Source: Paraburkholderia oxyphila NBRC 105797
Lineage (GTDB): Bacteria; Pseudomonadota; Gammaproteobacteria; Burkholderiales; Burkholderiaceae
Assembly: GCF_000685075.1 (NCBI RefSeq)
Contig: NZ_BAYD01000050.1
Coordinates: 1-64,000 of the forward strand
DNA: 64,000 bases
Reading direction: 5' to 3'
The notes below the pieces were generated by a model. It made no database searches, was not told the DNA's origin, and saw only the letters and a list, made by a program, of their open reading frames with translations. Both the position numbers and the translations under genes were made by a program. The stretch's first letter is position 1. Every line of letters starts with the position of its first letter. Positions 44,265 through 52,923 of this stretch are shown here, in pieces.

Positions 44265-45872
44265 ATGACCAATGCCACCAATACTGTAAGCATGCCTAAG
44301 AAACTCAGCATCAAGGAAAACTATGCGCTGCTCACGCGCGGCCTTGCCTGGGAAACCACCTACCAGCCGATGGACGCGATCTTCCCCTATGACCGCTTCG
44401 AAGGCATCAAGGTGCACGACTGGGACCGCTGGGAAGACCCGTTCCGCCTCACGATGGACGCCTACTGGAAGTATCAGGGCGAAAAGGAGCGCAAGCTCTA
44501 CGCGATCATCGACGCGTTCCAGCAGAACAACGGCCAGTTCAACGTCACCGACGCGCGCTATATCAACGCGCTCAAGCTGTTCCTGACGGGCGTGAGCCCG
44601 CTCGAATACGCGGCGCACCGCGGCTTCGCGCTCGCGGGCCGCAACTTCCGCGGCGCGGGCGCGCGCATCGCCTGCCAGATGCAGGCGATCGACGAGTTGC
44701 GCCACGCGCAGACCCAGGTGCACACCATCAGCCAGTACAACAAGTACTTCAACGGCTTTCACGACTTCAAGCACATGCACGATCGCGTGTGGTACCTCTC
44801 GGTGCCGAAGTCGTATTTCGAAGACGCCATGAGCGCCGGGCCGTTCGAGTTCGTCACCGCCATCTCGTTCTCATTCGAATATGTGCTCACCAATCTGCTC
44901 TTCATGCCGTTCATGTCGGGGGCGGCGTTCAATGGCGACATGGCGACGGTCACGTTTGGCTTCTCGGCGCAATCGGACGAATCGCGGCACATGACGCTCG
45001 GCCTCGAAGTCGTGAAGTTCCTGCTCGAACAGGACCCCGGCAATGTGCCCATCATCCAGAAGTGGATCGACAAGTGGTTCTGGCGCGGCTATCGCCTGCT
45101 CACGCTCGTCGCAATGATGATGGACTACATGCTGCCCAAGCGCATCATGTCCTGGCAGGAGGCGTGGGAGACCTACTTCGAGCAGAACGGCGGCGCGCTG
45201 TTCCACGACCTCGAACGCTACGGCATCCGCCTGCCGAAGTATCACGATGTGGCGGCCAAGGAGAAGGACCGCCTCTCGCACCAGGCGTGGGGCATCTTCT
45301 ACAACTACACGCACGCGGCGGCCATCCATACGTGGATTCCCTCCGACGACGAAATGGACTGGCTCGCGCAGAAGTATCCGCGCACGTTCAACCAGCTTTA
45401 CCGGCCGCGTTACGAACACTGGCGCCGCGAGCAGCAGGAAGGCAGGCGCTTCTACAACAACTCGCTGCCGATGCTGTGCCAGATCTGCCAGATTCCGATG
45501 GCCTTCACCGAGCCCGACGATCCGACCAGGACCTGCTACCGCGAGAGCGACTACCTCGGCAACAAGTTCCACTTCTGCTCGGACGGCTGCAAGGACATCT
45601 TCGACAACGAGCCGCAGAAGTACGTGCAGGCGTGGCTGCCCGTGCACCAGATCCACCAGGGCAACTGCTTCGAACCCGACGTGGACCCCACGGCCAGCGA
45701 CTTCGACCCGATGCGCGAAGTGCTGCGCTACTACCACATCGCGCCGGGCGCGGACGGCCACGAGTTCGACGACTCGCCAGACTGCGCGAACTGGCGCCGC
45801 TGGACCGGCAAGCCCGCACACGGCGGCGAGACCGCGACGGACGAAGCCACGCCATCCGCACGGGCCGCCTGA
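44265..45872 (+). CDS. dmpN: Phenol hydroxylase P3 subunit (di-iron oxygenase alpha), DmpN
   Basis: This catalytic subunit hydroxylates phenol to catechol. The 535-residue protein shows all six iron ligands: Glu114 ('PLEYAAH'), Glu144 and His147 ('DELRH'), Glu205 ('FSFEYV'), Glu239 and His242 ('DESRH'). A structural zinc site is seen in 'CQICQ' and 'FCSDGC'. It is slightly longer than the best-known DmpN (about 517) through N- and C-terminal extensions. An ATG at residue 10 is an alternative start, but 'aaagagg' supports the one used. Confidence 0.95.
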   Translation: MTNATNTVSMPKKLSIKENYALLTRGLAWETTYQPMDAIFPYDRFEGIKVHDWDRWEDPFRLTMDAYWKYQGEKERKLYAIIDAFQQNNGQFNVTDARYINALKLFLTGVSPLEYAAHRGFALAGRNFRGAGARIACQMQAIDELRHAQTQVHTISQYNKYFNGFHDFKHMHDRVWYLSVPKSYFEDAMSAGPFEFVTAISFSFEYVLTNLLFMPFMSGAAFNGDMATVTFGFSAQSDESRHMTLGLEVVKFLLEQDPGNVPIIQKWIDKWFWRGYRLLTLVAMMMDYMLPKRIMSWQEAWETYFEQNGGALFHDLERYGIRLPKYHDVAAKEKDRLSHQAWGIFYNYTHAAAIHTWIPSDDEMDWLAQKYPRTFNQLYRPRYEHWRREQQEGRRFYNNSLPMLCQICQIPMAFTEPDDPTRTCYRESDYLGNKFHFCSDGCKDIFDNEPQKYVQAWLPVHQIHQGNCFEPDVDPTASDFDPMREVLRYYHIAPGADGHEFDDSPDCANWRRWTGKPAHGGETATDEATPSARAA

Positions 45873-45930
45873 AGGCATGCAAAGCCGCATCGAGCCGCAC
45901 CAAAGCGGCGACTATCGAAGGAGACAGATC

Positions 45931-46293
45931 ATGGCCGTAATCGCATTGCACGAAGACTACGCGGGACCCATGCGCGACCGCGTCGAGAATTTCCACGGCA
46001 AGCAATTGCTGTATGTGGGCTGGGACGATCACCTGATGTTCTGCGCGCCGCACTGCATCGCCGTGCAGCCGTCGATGCCCTTCGCCGCGCTCGCGCGCGA
46101 CGTCATTCCCGCGATGTACAGCGCGCATCCCGACTGGCCCTCGGTGCGTGCCGAGTCGATCGAGTGGTATCGCGGCAGCGAGCGCTTCGCGCCCGACTTC
46201 GACGCGAGCCTCGCTGAAAACGGGCTCGGCCACAAGGCCGTGCTGCGTCTGCGCACGCCGAGCCTCACGGGCATCGGCGGCTCGTGCAGCTAG
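45931..46293 (+). CDS. dmpO: Phenol hydroxylase P4 subunit (oxygenase gamma), DmpO
   Basis: This is the small gamma subunit of the oxygenase, 120 residues, with 'ALHEDYAGPMRDRVENFHGKQL' and 'YVGWDDHLMFCAPHCIAVQP', typical of DmpO. The ATG at 45931 is preceded by 'aaggagac'. It sits between the alpha subunit and reductase genes as in other phenol hydroxylase operons. Confidence 0.92.
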   Translation: MAVIALHEDYAGPMRDRVENFHGKQLLYVGWDDHLMFCAPHCIAVQPSMPFAALARDVIPAMYSAHPDWPSVRAESIEWYRGSERFAPDFDASLAENGLGHKAVLRLRTPSLTGIGGSCS

Positions 46294-46323
46294 CCGCCGG
46301 TCCACCAGAAGGAGCTGAGCATC

Positions 46324-47397
46324 ATGAGCTATCAATTGACCATCGAGCCCATCGGCCAGACCATCGAGATCGAAGAGGATCAGACGATGCTCGACGCCTG
46401 CCTGCGCGCGGGCGTCTGGCTGCCGCACGCGTGTTGCCACGGTCTGTGCGCGACCTGCAAGGTCCAGGTCGTGGACGGCGACGTGGAGCACGGCGAGGCC
46501 TCGCCGTTCGCGCTGATGGACTTCGAGCGCGACGAGGGCAAGTGCCTCGCGTGCTGCGCGCGCGTGCAGTCCGACGTGACCATCGAGGCCGATATCGACG
46601 AGGATCCCGATGCGCGCCACTTCCCGGTGCGCGATCACGTGGGACGCGTTGCTGAAGTGGTCGATCTCACGCCGACCATCAAGGGCATCTTCGTGGAGCT
46701 CGAAGGCGCCGGCATCGAGTTCCAGGCGGGCCAGTACGTGAACGTGCAGATTCCGGGGGAAAGCGTGCCACGCGCGTTTTCGCTCGCGGGAGAGCCGGGC
46801 GGGCAAGGCGCAAGCGCGCGCATCGAGCTCAACGTGCGCATCGTGCCGGGCGGCAAAGGCACGACGTATCTGCACGAGCAACTGAAGCCCGGCGACGCGC
46901 TGCGTTTCGCCGGCCCGTTCGGCCGCTTCTTCGTGCGCCGCTCCGACCCGCAGCCCATCATCCTCATCGCGGGCGGCTCGGGGCTCTCTAGCCCCAAGTC
47001 GATGCTGCTCGACCTGCTCGCGCAAGGCGAGTCGCGCACGATCACGCTGCTCTACGGCGCGCGCAGCCGCGCCGAGCTCTACTACCACGACCTCTTCCGC
47101 GAGCTCGAGCAGGCCCACCGGAACTTCCGCTACGTGCCCGCGCTGTCCGACGAGCCCGCCGATTCGCCGTGGGACGGCTTTCGCGGCTACGTGCACGACG
47201 CGGCGCGAACGCATTTTTCGGGCGATTTTCGCGGCCACAAGGCGTATTTGTGCGGGCCGCCTCCGATGATCGAAGCCGCCATCCGCACGCTCATGCAGGG
47301 CCAGCTTTTCGAACGCGACATCTATACCGAGAAGTTCCTCACGCATGCGGACGGCGCGCAGGCCGCCGCGCGTAGCCCGCTTTTCAAATCGATCTGA
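46324..47397 (+). CDS. dmpP: Phenol hydroxylase P5 reductase, DmpP
   Basis: This component carries electrons from NADH to the oxygenase. The 357-residue protein has an N-terminal plant-type [2Fe-2S] domain (C37, C42, C45 and C77 within 'CCHGLCATC' and 'CLACC'). An FAD domain follows with 'RAFSLAG' (about 146-152), and then an NAD domain with 'ILIAGGSGLSSPKSML' (about 214-229) and 'YLCGPPPMIEAAI'. The full length is normal. It is the last hydroxylase gene and is followed by catA 36 bp later. Confidence 0.95.
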   Translation: MSYQLTIEPIGQTIEIEEDQTMLDACLRAGVWLPHACCHGLCATCKVQVVDGDVEHGEASPFALMDFERDEGKCLACCARVQSDVTIEADIDEDPDARHFPVRDHVGRVAEVVDLTPTIKGIFVELEGAGIEFQAGQYVNVQIPGESVPRAFSLAGEPGGQGASARIELNVRIVPGGKGTTYLHEQLKPGDALRFAGPFGRFFVRRSDPQPIILIAGGSGLSSPKSMLLDLLAQGESRTITLLYGARSRAELYYHDLFRELEQAHRNFRYVPALSDEPADSPWDGFRGYVHDAARTHFSGDFRGHKAYLCGPPPMIEAAIRTLMQGQLFERDIYTEKFLTHADGAQAAARSPLFKSI

Positions 47398-47433
47398 TTA
47401 CAGATCCAGCCCCCACTATCAGGAGACGACATC

Positions 47434-48336
47434 ATGAATCATCAGGCCATCGACGCCCTGCTCGCCAAAATCAGCGCGCCCACCACGGGCGAGCCACAGG
47501 CACGGACCAAATCGATCGTCGATCGCATCGTCCGCGACCTGTTCTACACGATCGAAGATTTCGACGTGACGCCCGACGAATTCTGGACCGCCCTCAACTA
47601 TCTCGCCGCGGCGGGGCCGGAGCTGGGCCTCATTGCGGCGGGCCTCGGCTTCGAGCATTTTCTCGACGTACGGCTCGATGAAGCCGAAGCGAAGCTCGGG
47701 CTCGAAGGCGGCACGCCGCGCACGATCGAAGGGCCGCTCTACGTGGCGGGTGCGCCAGAAGCAGCCGGGCACGCGCGCATCGACAACGGCACGAGCCCCG
47801 GCGAAACGCTGCTCATGCGCGGCCGCGTGCTGGGCGAGGATGGCGCACCGGTTGCCGGTGCGCTCGTCGAGGTGTGGCACGCGAATCATCTCGGCAACTA
47901 CTCGCACTTCGACGCCTCGCAGCCGCCGTTCCATCTGCGTGCCTCGATCCGCACCGGGGCCGACGGCAGCTACAGCTTCCAGAGCATCGTGCCCGTGGGC
48001 TACAGCGTGCCGCCCGCAGGCAAGACTCAGCAGTTGCTGGACGCGCTCGGGCGCCACGGCCACCGCCCCGCGCATATCCACTTCTTCGTTCGCGCGCCCG
48101 GCCATCGCACGCTCACCACGCAAATCAACATCGACGGCGACCCGCATCTGTGGGACGACTTCGCTTTCGCCACGCGCGACGGCCTCGTGCCCGAAGTGCA
48201 GCGCCAGGGCGCGGGCGACGGCACGGCCTTGGGCATCGACGGCCAGTTCGCGCTGATCGACTTCGACTTCAAGCTGACTCGCGAGCACGCCGAAGCGCCT
48301 GCCAGCGAAGTCGCACGCGCCCGCGCAGCGGCCTGA
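47434..48336 (+). CDS. catA: Catechol 1,2-dioxygenase
   Basis: This non-heme Fe(III) enzyme opens catechol between the hydroxyls to give cis,cis-muconate (ortho pathway). The 300-residue protein has the intradiol ligands Tyr156 ('NYSHFD'), Tyr190 ('PVGYSVP'), His214 and His216 ('RPAHIHFF'). An N-terminal helical dimer region precedes the catalytic domain. The ATG follows 'caggag'. Being in the phenol hydroxylase operon, it converts the catechol made by DmpKLMNOP; no catB or catC is present here, so muconate must be handled by genes elsewhere. Confidence 0.94.
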   Translation: MNHQAIDALLAKISAPTTGEPQARTKSIVDRIVRDLFYTIEDFDVTPDEFWTALNYLAAAGPELGLIAAGLGFEHFLDVRLDEAEAKLGLEGGTPRTIEGPLYVAGAPEAAGHARIDNGTSPGETLLMRGRVLGEDGAPVAGALVEVWHANHLGNYSHFDASQPPFHLRASIRTGADGSYSFQSIVPVGYSVPPAGKTQQLLDALGRHGHRPAHIHFFVRAPGHRTLTTQINIDGDPHLWDDFAFATRDGLVPEVQRQGAGDGTALGIDGQFALIDFDFKLTREHAEAPASEVARARAAA

Positions 48337-48360
48337 CAAGCCAGATAAACGCATCAGCAA

Positions 48361-48397
48361 GGCGGACCGCACGACGCTGAACCCCGCGTGGCCCGCC
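48361..48397. terminator. Hairpin between catA and BON gene
   Basis: ggcggaccgcacg (48361-48373) can pair with cgcgtggcccgcc (48385-48397) over 13 positions, with two mismatches and one wobble and an 11-base loop. It lies between two convergent genes and is a candidate two-way terminator without a T run. Confidence 0.4.
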
Positions 48398-48404
48398 TCG
48401 CGAC

Positions 48405-48761
48405 TTAGTTCGTCTGCTGCAACGTCAACTGGTTCTCCACGGATTTGACTCCCGGCACCGCCCTTACCACGGATTCGACTCGCGATCTTTGCTCCGCATT
48501 TTCCAGTCTGCCTCGCAGGAGCACGGCACCATCCTTCACGCCCACCATCACTTCGGACGCGTCAATCCCTTTGGTATGCACAAGTTGCTTACGTATCTGT
48601 TTCGCCAGGGCTTTGTCATCGGCGCTTGGATGGGCATATTGGCGTCGCGTGGAAACGCTCGCCTCGGACGATCCCTGATCGGGCATCGTCTGCGCCGCGG
48701 CGAAACAGGACCAAAGAGAGACCGCACAAACAATCGACTGAAGCGTGATATTTTTAATCAT
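48405..48761 (-). CDS. BON-domain periplasmic protein
   Basis: The 118-residue protein has a signal peptide ('IVCAVSLWSCFAAAQ') and one BON domain ('ADDKALAKQIRKQLV...VLLRGRLENAEQRSRVESVV', about 46-113) ending 'VKSVENQLTL'. BON proteins such as OsmY bind membranes or phospholipids and are often induced by stress. The ATG at 48761 is preferred because 'gggga' lies 7 bases upstream; an ATG two codons earlier is too close to it. It is 80 bp downstream of the porin gene and on the same strand. Confidence 0.85.
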   Translation of the reverse strand: MIKNITLQSIVCAVSLWSCFAAAQTMPDQGSSEASVSTRRQYAHPSADDKALAKQIRKQLVHTKGIDASEVMVGVKDGAVLLRGRLENAEQRSRVESVVRAVPGVKSVENQLTLQQTN

Positions 48762-48841
48762 TTCCATTCCCCATTTCGAGGAGCCTGAAAGCTCCACGGC
48801 TATTGGTTCACATTCGCCCTTGAATAAGCTCTCACGCGCTT

Positions 48842-49909
48842 TTAAAAGTAATGCCTGATCCCGACACCAACGCCGGTCGCGGTTCCCGCCGGCAGCCCGC
48901 TCACGCCCGAGGTGATCGACAGACCGGTACCCATGTTCCCCTTGTTGTTGACAACCGCGACCTGACCGTACAGCGTCGTTCGAATCGAGAGGTTGTACTC
49001 GACCCCGGCGCCAAACAGCAAGGACTTATTGGCCGTTACATTCCGGTCGAATAATGCATACACGCCTGCGCTGACCACCCAGAATGGGCTCAGGTTCGCG
49101 CGCCCGCCAATGCTGTAGACACTCACGTTAGACAGCGCAGTGTCGATTGAAGGGTTTCTGAAGTTACTGAATGCGGCGCGCAATGTCGTGGACCCGAGCG
49201 TGTAGCCCACGCCAGCCGTCCAGGCTCTTGTTGTCACTTCGCTGAGCACCGGATCTCTTGCTTCGTAGTATGCGAGGTCCGCCGACACGCCATAGTGGTT
49301 ATAGTTGAGCGCCGCCGACAGGCGTCGACCGGCGTCGAAACTGCCCGCCACGCCACCAGGTGCATATTCGAATTGCGCATCCAGACCCGCAATGGTCGGC
49401 GTGAGATAGGTAATGGCGTTGCTATCGAACAGCCCATTGATCTTGATCAGCTGAATATACGGAACAGCCATGCTTCCCGTAAAGGACGTTTCATAAGGCG
49501 ACGAGGACCGTGGATCAGACCGGATCTCGGCAATCACAAATGGCGAGAATTGCAAGCCCGCGCGGAGACGTCCATAGTCGTCGTTTTCAACCTCGACGAA
49601 CGCGCGGCGGCCAAACAGGTTGCCGTTCGAATTCGAAAACTTCCCGGAAGTCACGCTGAAACCGTCTTCGAGCGCAAAGCCAACGTGCGTGCCGCCGCCT
49701 ATATCCTCATCCCCCTTGATCCCGAATCGGGAAGGCGACAGACCACTATCCATCAGTTGCAGATCCTGACCTTTTCCTCCCGGAGATTTCGTCGCATAGA
49801 AGAGCCCTACGTCCAGCGCCCCGTACAAAGTCACTGAGCTCTGCGCCAATGCTTCGCCCGCCACCACCGCCGAGACCAATCCAACCGCGCACAAAGTTGC
49901 AATTCGCAT
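48842..49909 (-). CDS. General porin (OmpC/Opc-type, Gram-negative porin family)
   Basis: This trimeric outer-membrane channel has 355 residues with a signal peptide ('CAVGLVSAVVAGEALAQSS'). The mature N-terminus 'SSVTLYGALDVGL' is the hallmark of betaproteobacterial porins, with the 'SRFGIKGDEDIGGGTHVGFALE' segment and a C-terminal phenylalanine ('GIRHYF') needed for insertion. It lies just downstream of the molybdenum hydroxylase operon on the same strand, so it may admit that pathway's substrate, although it has its own 168-bp upstream gap. Confidence 0.92.
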   Translation of the reverse strand: MRIATLCAVGLVSAVVAGEALAQSSVTLYGALDVGLFYATKSPGGKGQDLQLMDSGLSPSRFGIKGDEDIGGGTHVGFALEDGFSVTSGKFSNSNGNLFGRRAFVEVENDDYGRLRAGLQFSPFVIAEIRSDPRSSSPYETSFTGSMAVPYIQLIKINGLFDSNAITYLTPTIAGLDAQFEYAPGGVAGSFDAGRRLSAALNYNHYGVSADLAYYEARDPVLSEVTTRAWTAGVGYTLGSTTLRAAFSNFRNPSIDTALSNVSVYSIGGRANLSPFWVVSAGVYALFDRNVTANKSLLFGAGVEYNLSIRTTLYGQVAVVNNKGNMGTGLSITSGVSGLPAGTATGVGVGIRHYF

Positions 49910-50077
49910 TTCACGTCTCCATCTATTTTGTATAGTTATTTCAGAAACAGATCACTACTTATGCATCGCTTTAATCACGCCATTAATTCGCATACCTTAT
50001 TATTAATAAAGATCGATATCCTCCCGGATGACCTTGTCGTCACCCGTGCGTGCTCCCGCGTCTGTGCAGGCGAAGCG

Positions 50078-52306
50078 TCAGACCAGACGTTGCAGAATTT
50101 TTCCTGGCGACAAAGGCAAATCGCGCATGCGGGCGCCCGTCGCATTCGCCACGGCATTGGCCAGCGCAGCGCCCGTGGGACCGATAGAGCACTCGCCTGC
50201 GCCCAGCGACGCTTCCTCGGTCCGTTCGAGCAGCCCGATTTCGATCGGCGGCACCTCCGCAAAGGACAGGATCGGATAGTCCTGCCACGTGCGCGTCGTG
50301 ATCTCGGTCCGGCTGAACGTGACACGTTCCTTGAGCGTCCAGCTCAGTGACTGGATGATCCCCCCCTCGATCTGATTCTTCACGCCGTCGGGATTGATCA
50401 CGCGGCCCACATCAATCGCTGCGGTCACGTTCGTGACGTTGACAACGCCCGTGGTGCGCTCGATCTGTACATCGACGACGATCGCGGCGTAGGCCCCGAT
50501 GTTCTTGTACCGTGCATAGGCGAAGCCCCGTCCACGCCGCCCGTCGCCTTTCGCGCCGGTCTGCCATCCGGAGCGGCTCGCCGCTTCCCGAATCACGGCG
50601 ATGGCACGCGGATCGCTGAGGTGTGACAAGCGGAATTCGACGGGATCGGCGTTTGCCGCGAGCGCCAGCTCGTCCATGAACGACTCGATCGCAAACACAT
50701 TGCCGAATGCGCCCAGCGAGCGCAGCGAGCTATTGCGGATAGGGGCGTCCAGCAGCAGATGGTTGGTCACCTTCCTGCGCGGCAAATCATAGAGCGGCAC
50801 CGCATTGCGATCGCCGTTGCCATAGGGCTGCGGAACGTCCGGCGCTGGCGACGGCTGGAACGGCGTGGCGAGATGCCAGGCAGCCAGCAGATTCACGCCG
50901 CCGGGTTGGCCCGGCCGCTGCGCGTGCGAATTGCTCCACACGTCATAGTTCCAGTCGGTAATCCGGCCGTCGCTCGACAAGGCCGCTTTCACGCGCATGA
51001 CCATCGCCGGGCTGATCGGCGACCACGCGAATTCGTCGTCGCGCATCCATTGGACTTTGACGGGACGCCCCGCGGCTGCGCGCGCCAGCAGCGCCGCGTC
51101 GAGCGCGACATCGTCGGCGCCGTTATGCCCGTAACAGCCCGAGCCGGGAACGTGCACGACATCGACAGCGCTCGCGGGCATGCCGAGCGCCGTGGCGAGA
51201 TCGCCGCGCAGTGGAAACGCGCCCTGCGTGTGGGACCAGACCGTCATGTGTCCGTTCTGGAGCAAGGCGACGGAACACGAGGGGCCCATCGACGCGTGCG
51301 ACAGGTAGGGGCGAGAGTAGCTCGCCTCCAGGTGCCGCGCGGAATCGGGCACCGGCGTATCCTGGCCGCCTTCGCTGATGACTTTATCTCTGCTGCGCCA
51401 TTGAAGCAGCGCCGTTTGAAGCTGATCGACATCCGGCAGTGCGACGAAATCGGCGCTCGATTTCGCCCCCTCGATCAACGCACTGCGCGCCGCGATTGCC
51501 TGCTCTTCCCGCTCGGCGATCACACCGAGGAAGTCTCCATTGCGGACCACGGAGACGACGCCCGGCAAGCGCATGACGGCGTCTTCATTCACCGAAACGA
51601 GCTTCGCGCCATAGCGCGGGGGCCGCACGATACGGCCGAACAGCATGTTGGGCAGGCGCATGTCCTGGACGAACGCCGCCCCGCCCGTGAACTTCGCGGG
51701 CAGGTCGATGCGCGGCACCGATTGACCGACGAACTTGTACGCCGCCGGGCGTTTCGGCGTGAAGCCTGCCGTCACCTCGCGCGTCAGCAGGTCCGGATTG
51801 TTCTTCACGATGTCCGCGTACGTCGTGCGCCGGCCGTCGGCGGCCTGAATGACACCGTTTTCGACATGTAGGTCCGACTCCGCCACGCCGAGCCGCTGCG
51901 CAGCCGCTTCGAGCAGCACGGCCCGCGCCTCGGCGGCAGCGGCACGCAATGCCGCGCCGCCCTGCTCGATCGATTGGCTGCCGTACGTATAAGTCTCGTT
52001 CGGGCTGCGGGACGTATCCGCCGATATCATGTGGATGCGTGCCATATCCACGTCGAGTTCGTCGGCAGCGATCTGGGCGAGCGCCGTGAGAATGCCTTGC
52101 CCCAGCTCAGCCTTGCCCGTGAAAATGGTCACCGTGCCTTCGACATCGACGCGAATCCAGCCGTCCAGCTTGCGATTGGCGCGAAGATCGAAGGGCAGGT
52201 CCGAAGCCGCTTGAGCAAACGCCGACAGCGGCGCAAGCGAAAATGTCACGAGCACCGCCCCAGCCAATTTGCCGAACGCGCGTCGGGAAAGACGAACCGT
52301 ATTCAT
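50078..52306 (-). CDS. Tat-exported molybdenum hydroxylase large subunit (IorB-like)
   Basis: This is the molybdopterin-binding subunit of a xanthine-dehydrogenase-family enzyme with two subunits and no FAD subunit, like isoquinoline 1-oxidoreductase. The 742-residue protein begins with the twin-arginine signal 'SRRAFGK' and a hydrophobic stretch, so it acts in the periplasm. The molybdopterin domains include 'FTGKAELGQGILTALAQIAADEL', 'GSGCYGHNGADDVALDAALLAR' and the catalytic Glu in 'GAGECSIGPTG'. Electrons probably pass to a cytochrome. The start ATG overlaps the stop of the small-subunit gene and has 'aaggag' upstream. The substrate is unknown: an aromatic N-heterocycle or an aldehyde. 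Confidence 0.87.
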   Translation of the reverse strand: MNTVRLSRRAFGKLAGAVLVTFSLAPLSAFAQAASDLPFDLRANRKLDGWIRVDVEGTVTIFTGKAELGQGILTALAQIAADELDVDMARIHMISADTSRSPNETYTYGSQSIEQGGAALRAAAAEARAVLLEAAAQRLGVAESDLHVENGVIQAADGRRTTYADIVKNNPDLLTREVTAGFTPKRPAAYKFVGQSVPRIDLPAKFTGGAAFVQDMRLPNMLFGRIVRPPRYGAKLVSVNEDAVMRLPGVVSVVRNGDFLGVIAEREEQAIAARSALIEGAKSSADFVALPDVDQLQTALLQWRSRDKVISEGGQDTPVPDSARHLEASYSRPYLSHASMGPSCSVALLQNGHMTVWSHTQGAFPLRGDLATALGMPASAVDVVHVPGSGCYGHNGADDVALDAALLARAAAGRPVKVQWMRDDEFAWSPISPAMVMRVKAALSSDGRITDWNYDVWSNSHAQRPGQPGGVNLLAAWHLATPFQPSPAPDVPQPYGNGDRNAVPLYDLPRRKVTNHLLLDAPIRNSSLRSLGAFGNVFAIESFMDELALAANADPVEFRLSHLSDPRAIAVIREAASRSGWQTGAKGDGRRGRGFAYARYKNIGAYAAIVVDVQIERTTGVVNVTNVTAAIDVGRVINPDGVKNQIEGGIIQSLSWTLKERVTFSRTEITTRTWQDYPILSFAEVPPIEIGLLERTEEASLGAGECSIGPTGAALANAVANATGARMRDLPLSPGKILQRLV

Positions 52307-52767
52307 GCGCGCAACTCCTTCGCGGCGCGCTGGATCGCGCGGACAATCCGATTGTGCGTCCCGCACCGGCATTTCTGGCCGGCCAGCTCGCGCCGTATCG
52401 TCTCCGGGTCGGGATCGGCATTGCGCTCCAGCAGGGCTTGCGCGGCGATCAACATCCCACTCGAGCAATAGCCGCACTGCGCGGCCTGCTCGGCCAGAAA
52501 GGCCTCCTGCAACAGGTGCAGCGGCTTGCCCTGGCCCAGGCCTTCGACCGTTGTCACCCGAGCCGCGCCCACTGCGCCGACGGGAAATACGCAGGAGTAC
52601 GTTGCATCGTGGCCAACCAGTACCCTGCACGCCCCGCATTGCGCCTCGCCACAGCCAAACTTCGGGCCGTTCAACTGGAGGTCGTTACGCAGCACGTAGA
52701 GCAGCGGCGTATCTGAAGCCACATTCAGAACGTGATGTTTTCCATTTACCGTGATCGAAACGCTCAT
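52303..52767 (-). CDS. Molybdenum hydroxylase [2Fe-2S] subunit (IorA-like)
   Basis: This 154-residue electron-transfer subunit holds two [2Fe-2S] clusters. The plant-type site is 'CGEAQCGAC...C' (about 39-59), and the second site is 'QCGYCSSGM' with 'CRCGTHNRI' (about 98-138). It has no signal peptide and is expected to be carried through the Tat system bound to the large subunit, whose gene overlaps it (ATGA). The start is the ATG at 52767. Confidence 0.9.
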   Translation of the reverse strand: MSVSITVNGKHHVLNVASDTPLLYVLRNDLQLNGPKFGCGEAQCGACRVLVGHDATYSCVFPVGAVGAARVTTVEGLGQGKPLHLLQEAFLAEQAAQCGYCSSGMLIAAQALLERNADPDPETIRRELAGQKCRCGTHNRIVRAIQRAAKELRA

Positions 52768-52776
52768 ATCGAATCC

Positions 52777-52899
52777 CTATGTCTGTGAGACATAAAATGT
52801 CAGGGTGCCGGGTACGGCGATCAGATCCGTCCGAATGACTTGTGCAGAACGGCTGAACGCGTGGTCCTGGCCGCCTGTGCAAAACGTGTAACGCTCCAT
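52777..52899 (-). CDS. Small ORF (40 residues) inside the catabolic operon
   Basis: The ATG at 52899 follows a strong ribosome-binding site (gaggag, 6-base spacer). The ORF ends 9 bp before the IorA-like gene and starts 24 bp after the MFS stop, filling the gap almost exactly. The product begins MERYTFCTGGQDHAFSRSAQ, with one cysteine and no membrane helix, and ends in a beta-like 'GTLTFYVSQT'. No family is recognised. It could be a genuine small subunit, a leader that couples translation to iorA, or chance. Confidence 0.45.
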   Translation of the reverse strand: MERYTFCTGGQDHAFSRSAQVIRTDLIAVPGTLTFYVSQT

Positions 52900-52923
52900 G
52901 ACGATCTCCTCGATCTTGCAGGG

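Noticed and set aside
45505..47346. 613-codon minus-strand frame opposite dmpN-dmpO-dmpP
   Set aside because: The opposite strand carries well-conserved enzyme subunits; the antisense product has no recognisable domain.
50759..51871. 370-codon plus-strand frame opposite the molybdenum hydroxylase gene
   Set aside because: It is antisense to the conserved molybdopterin domains, with unstructured Arg/His-rich composition.
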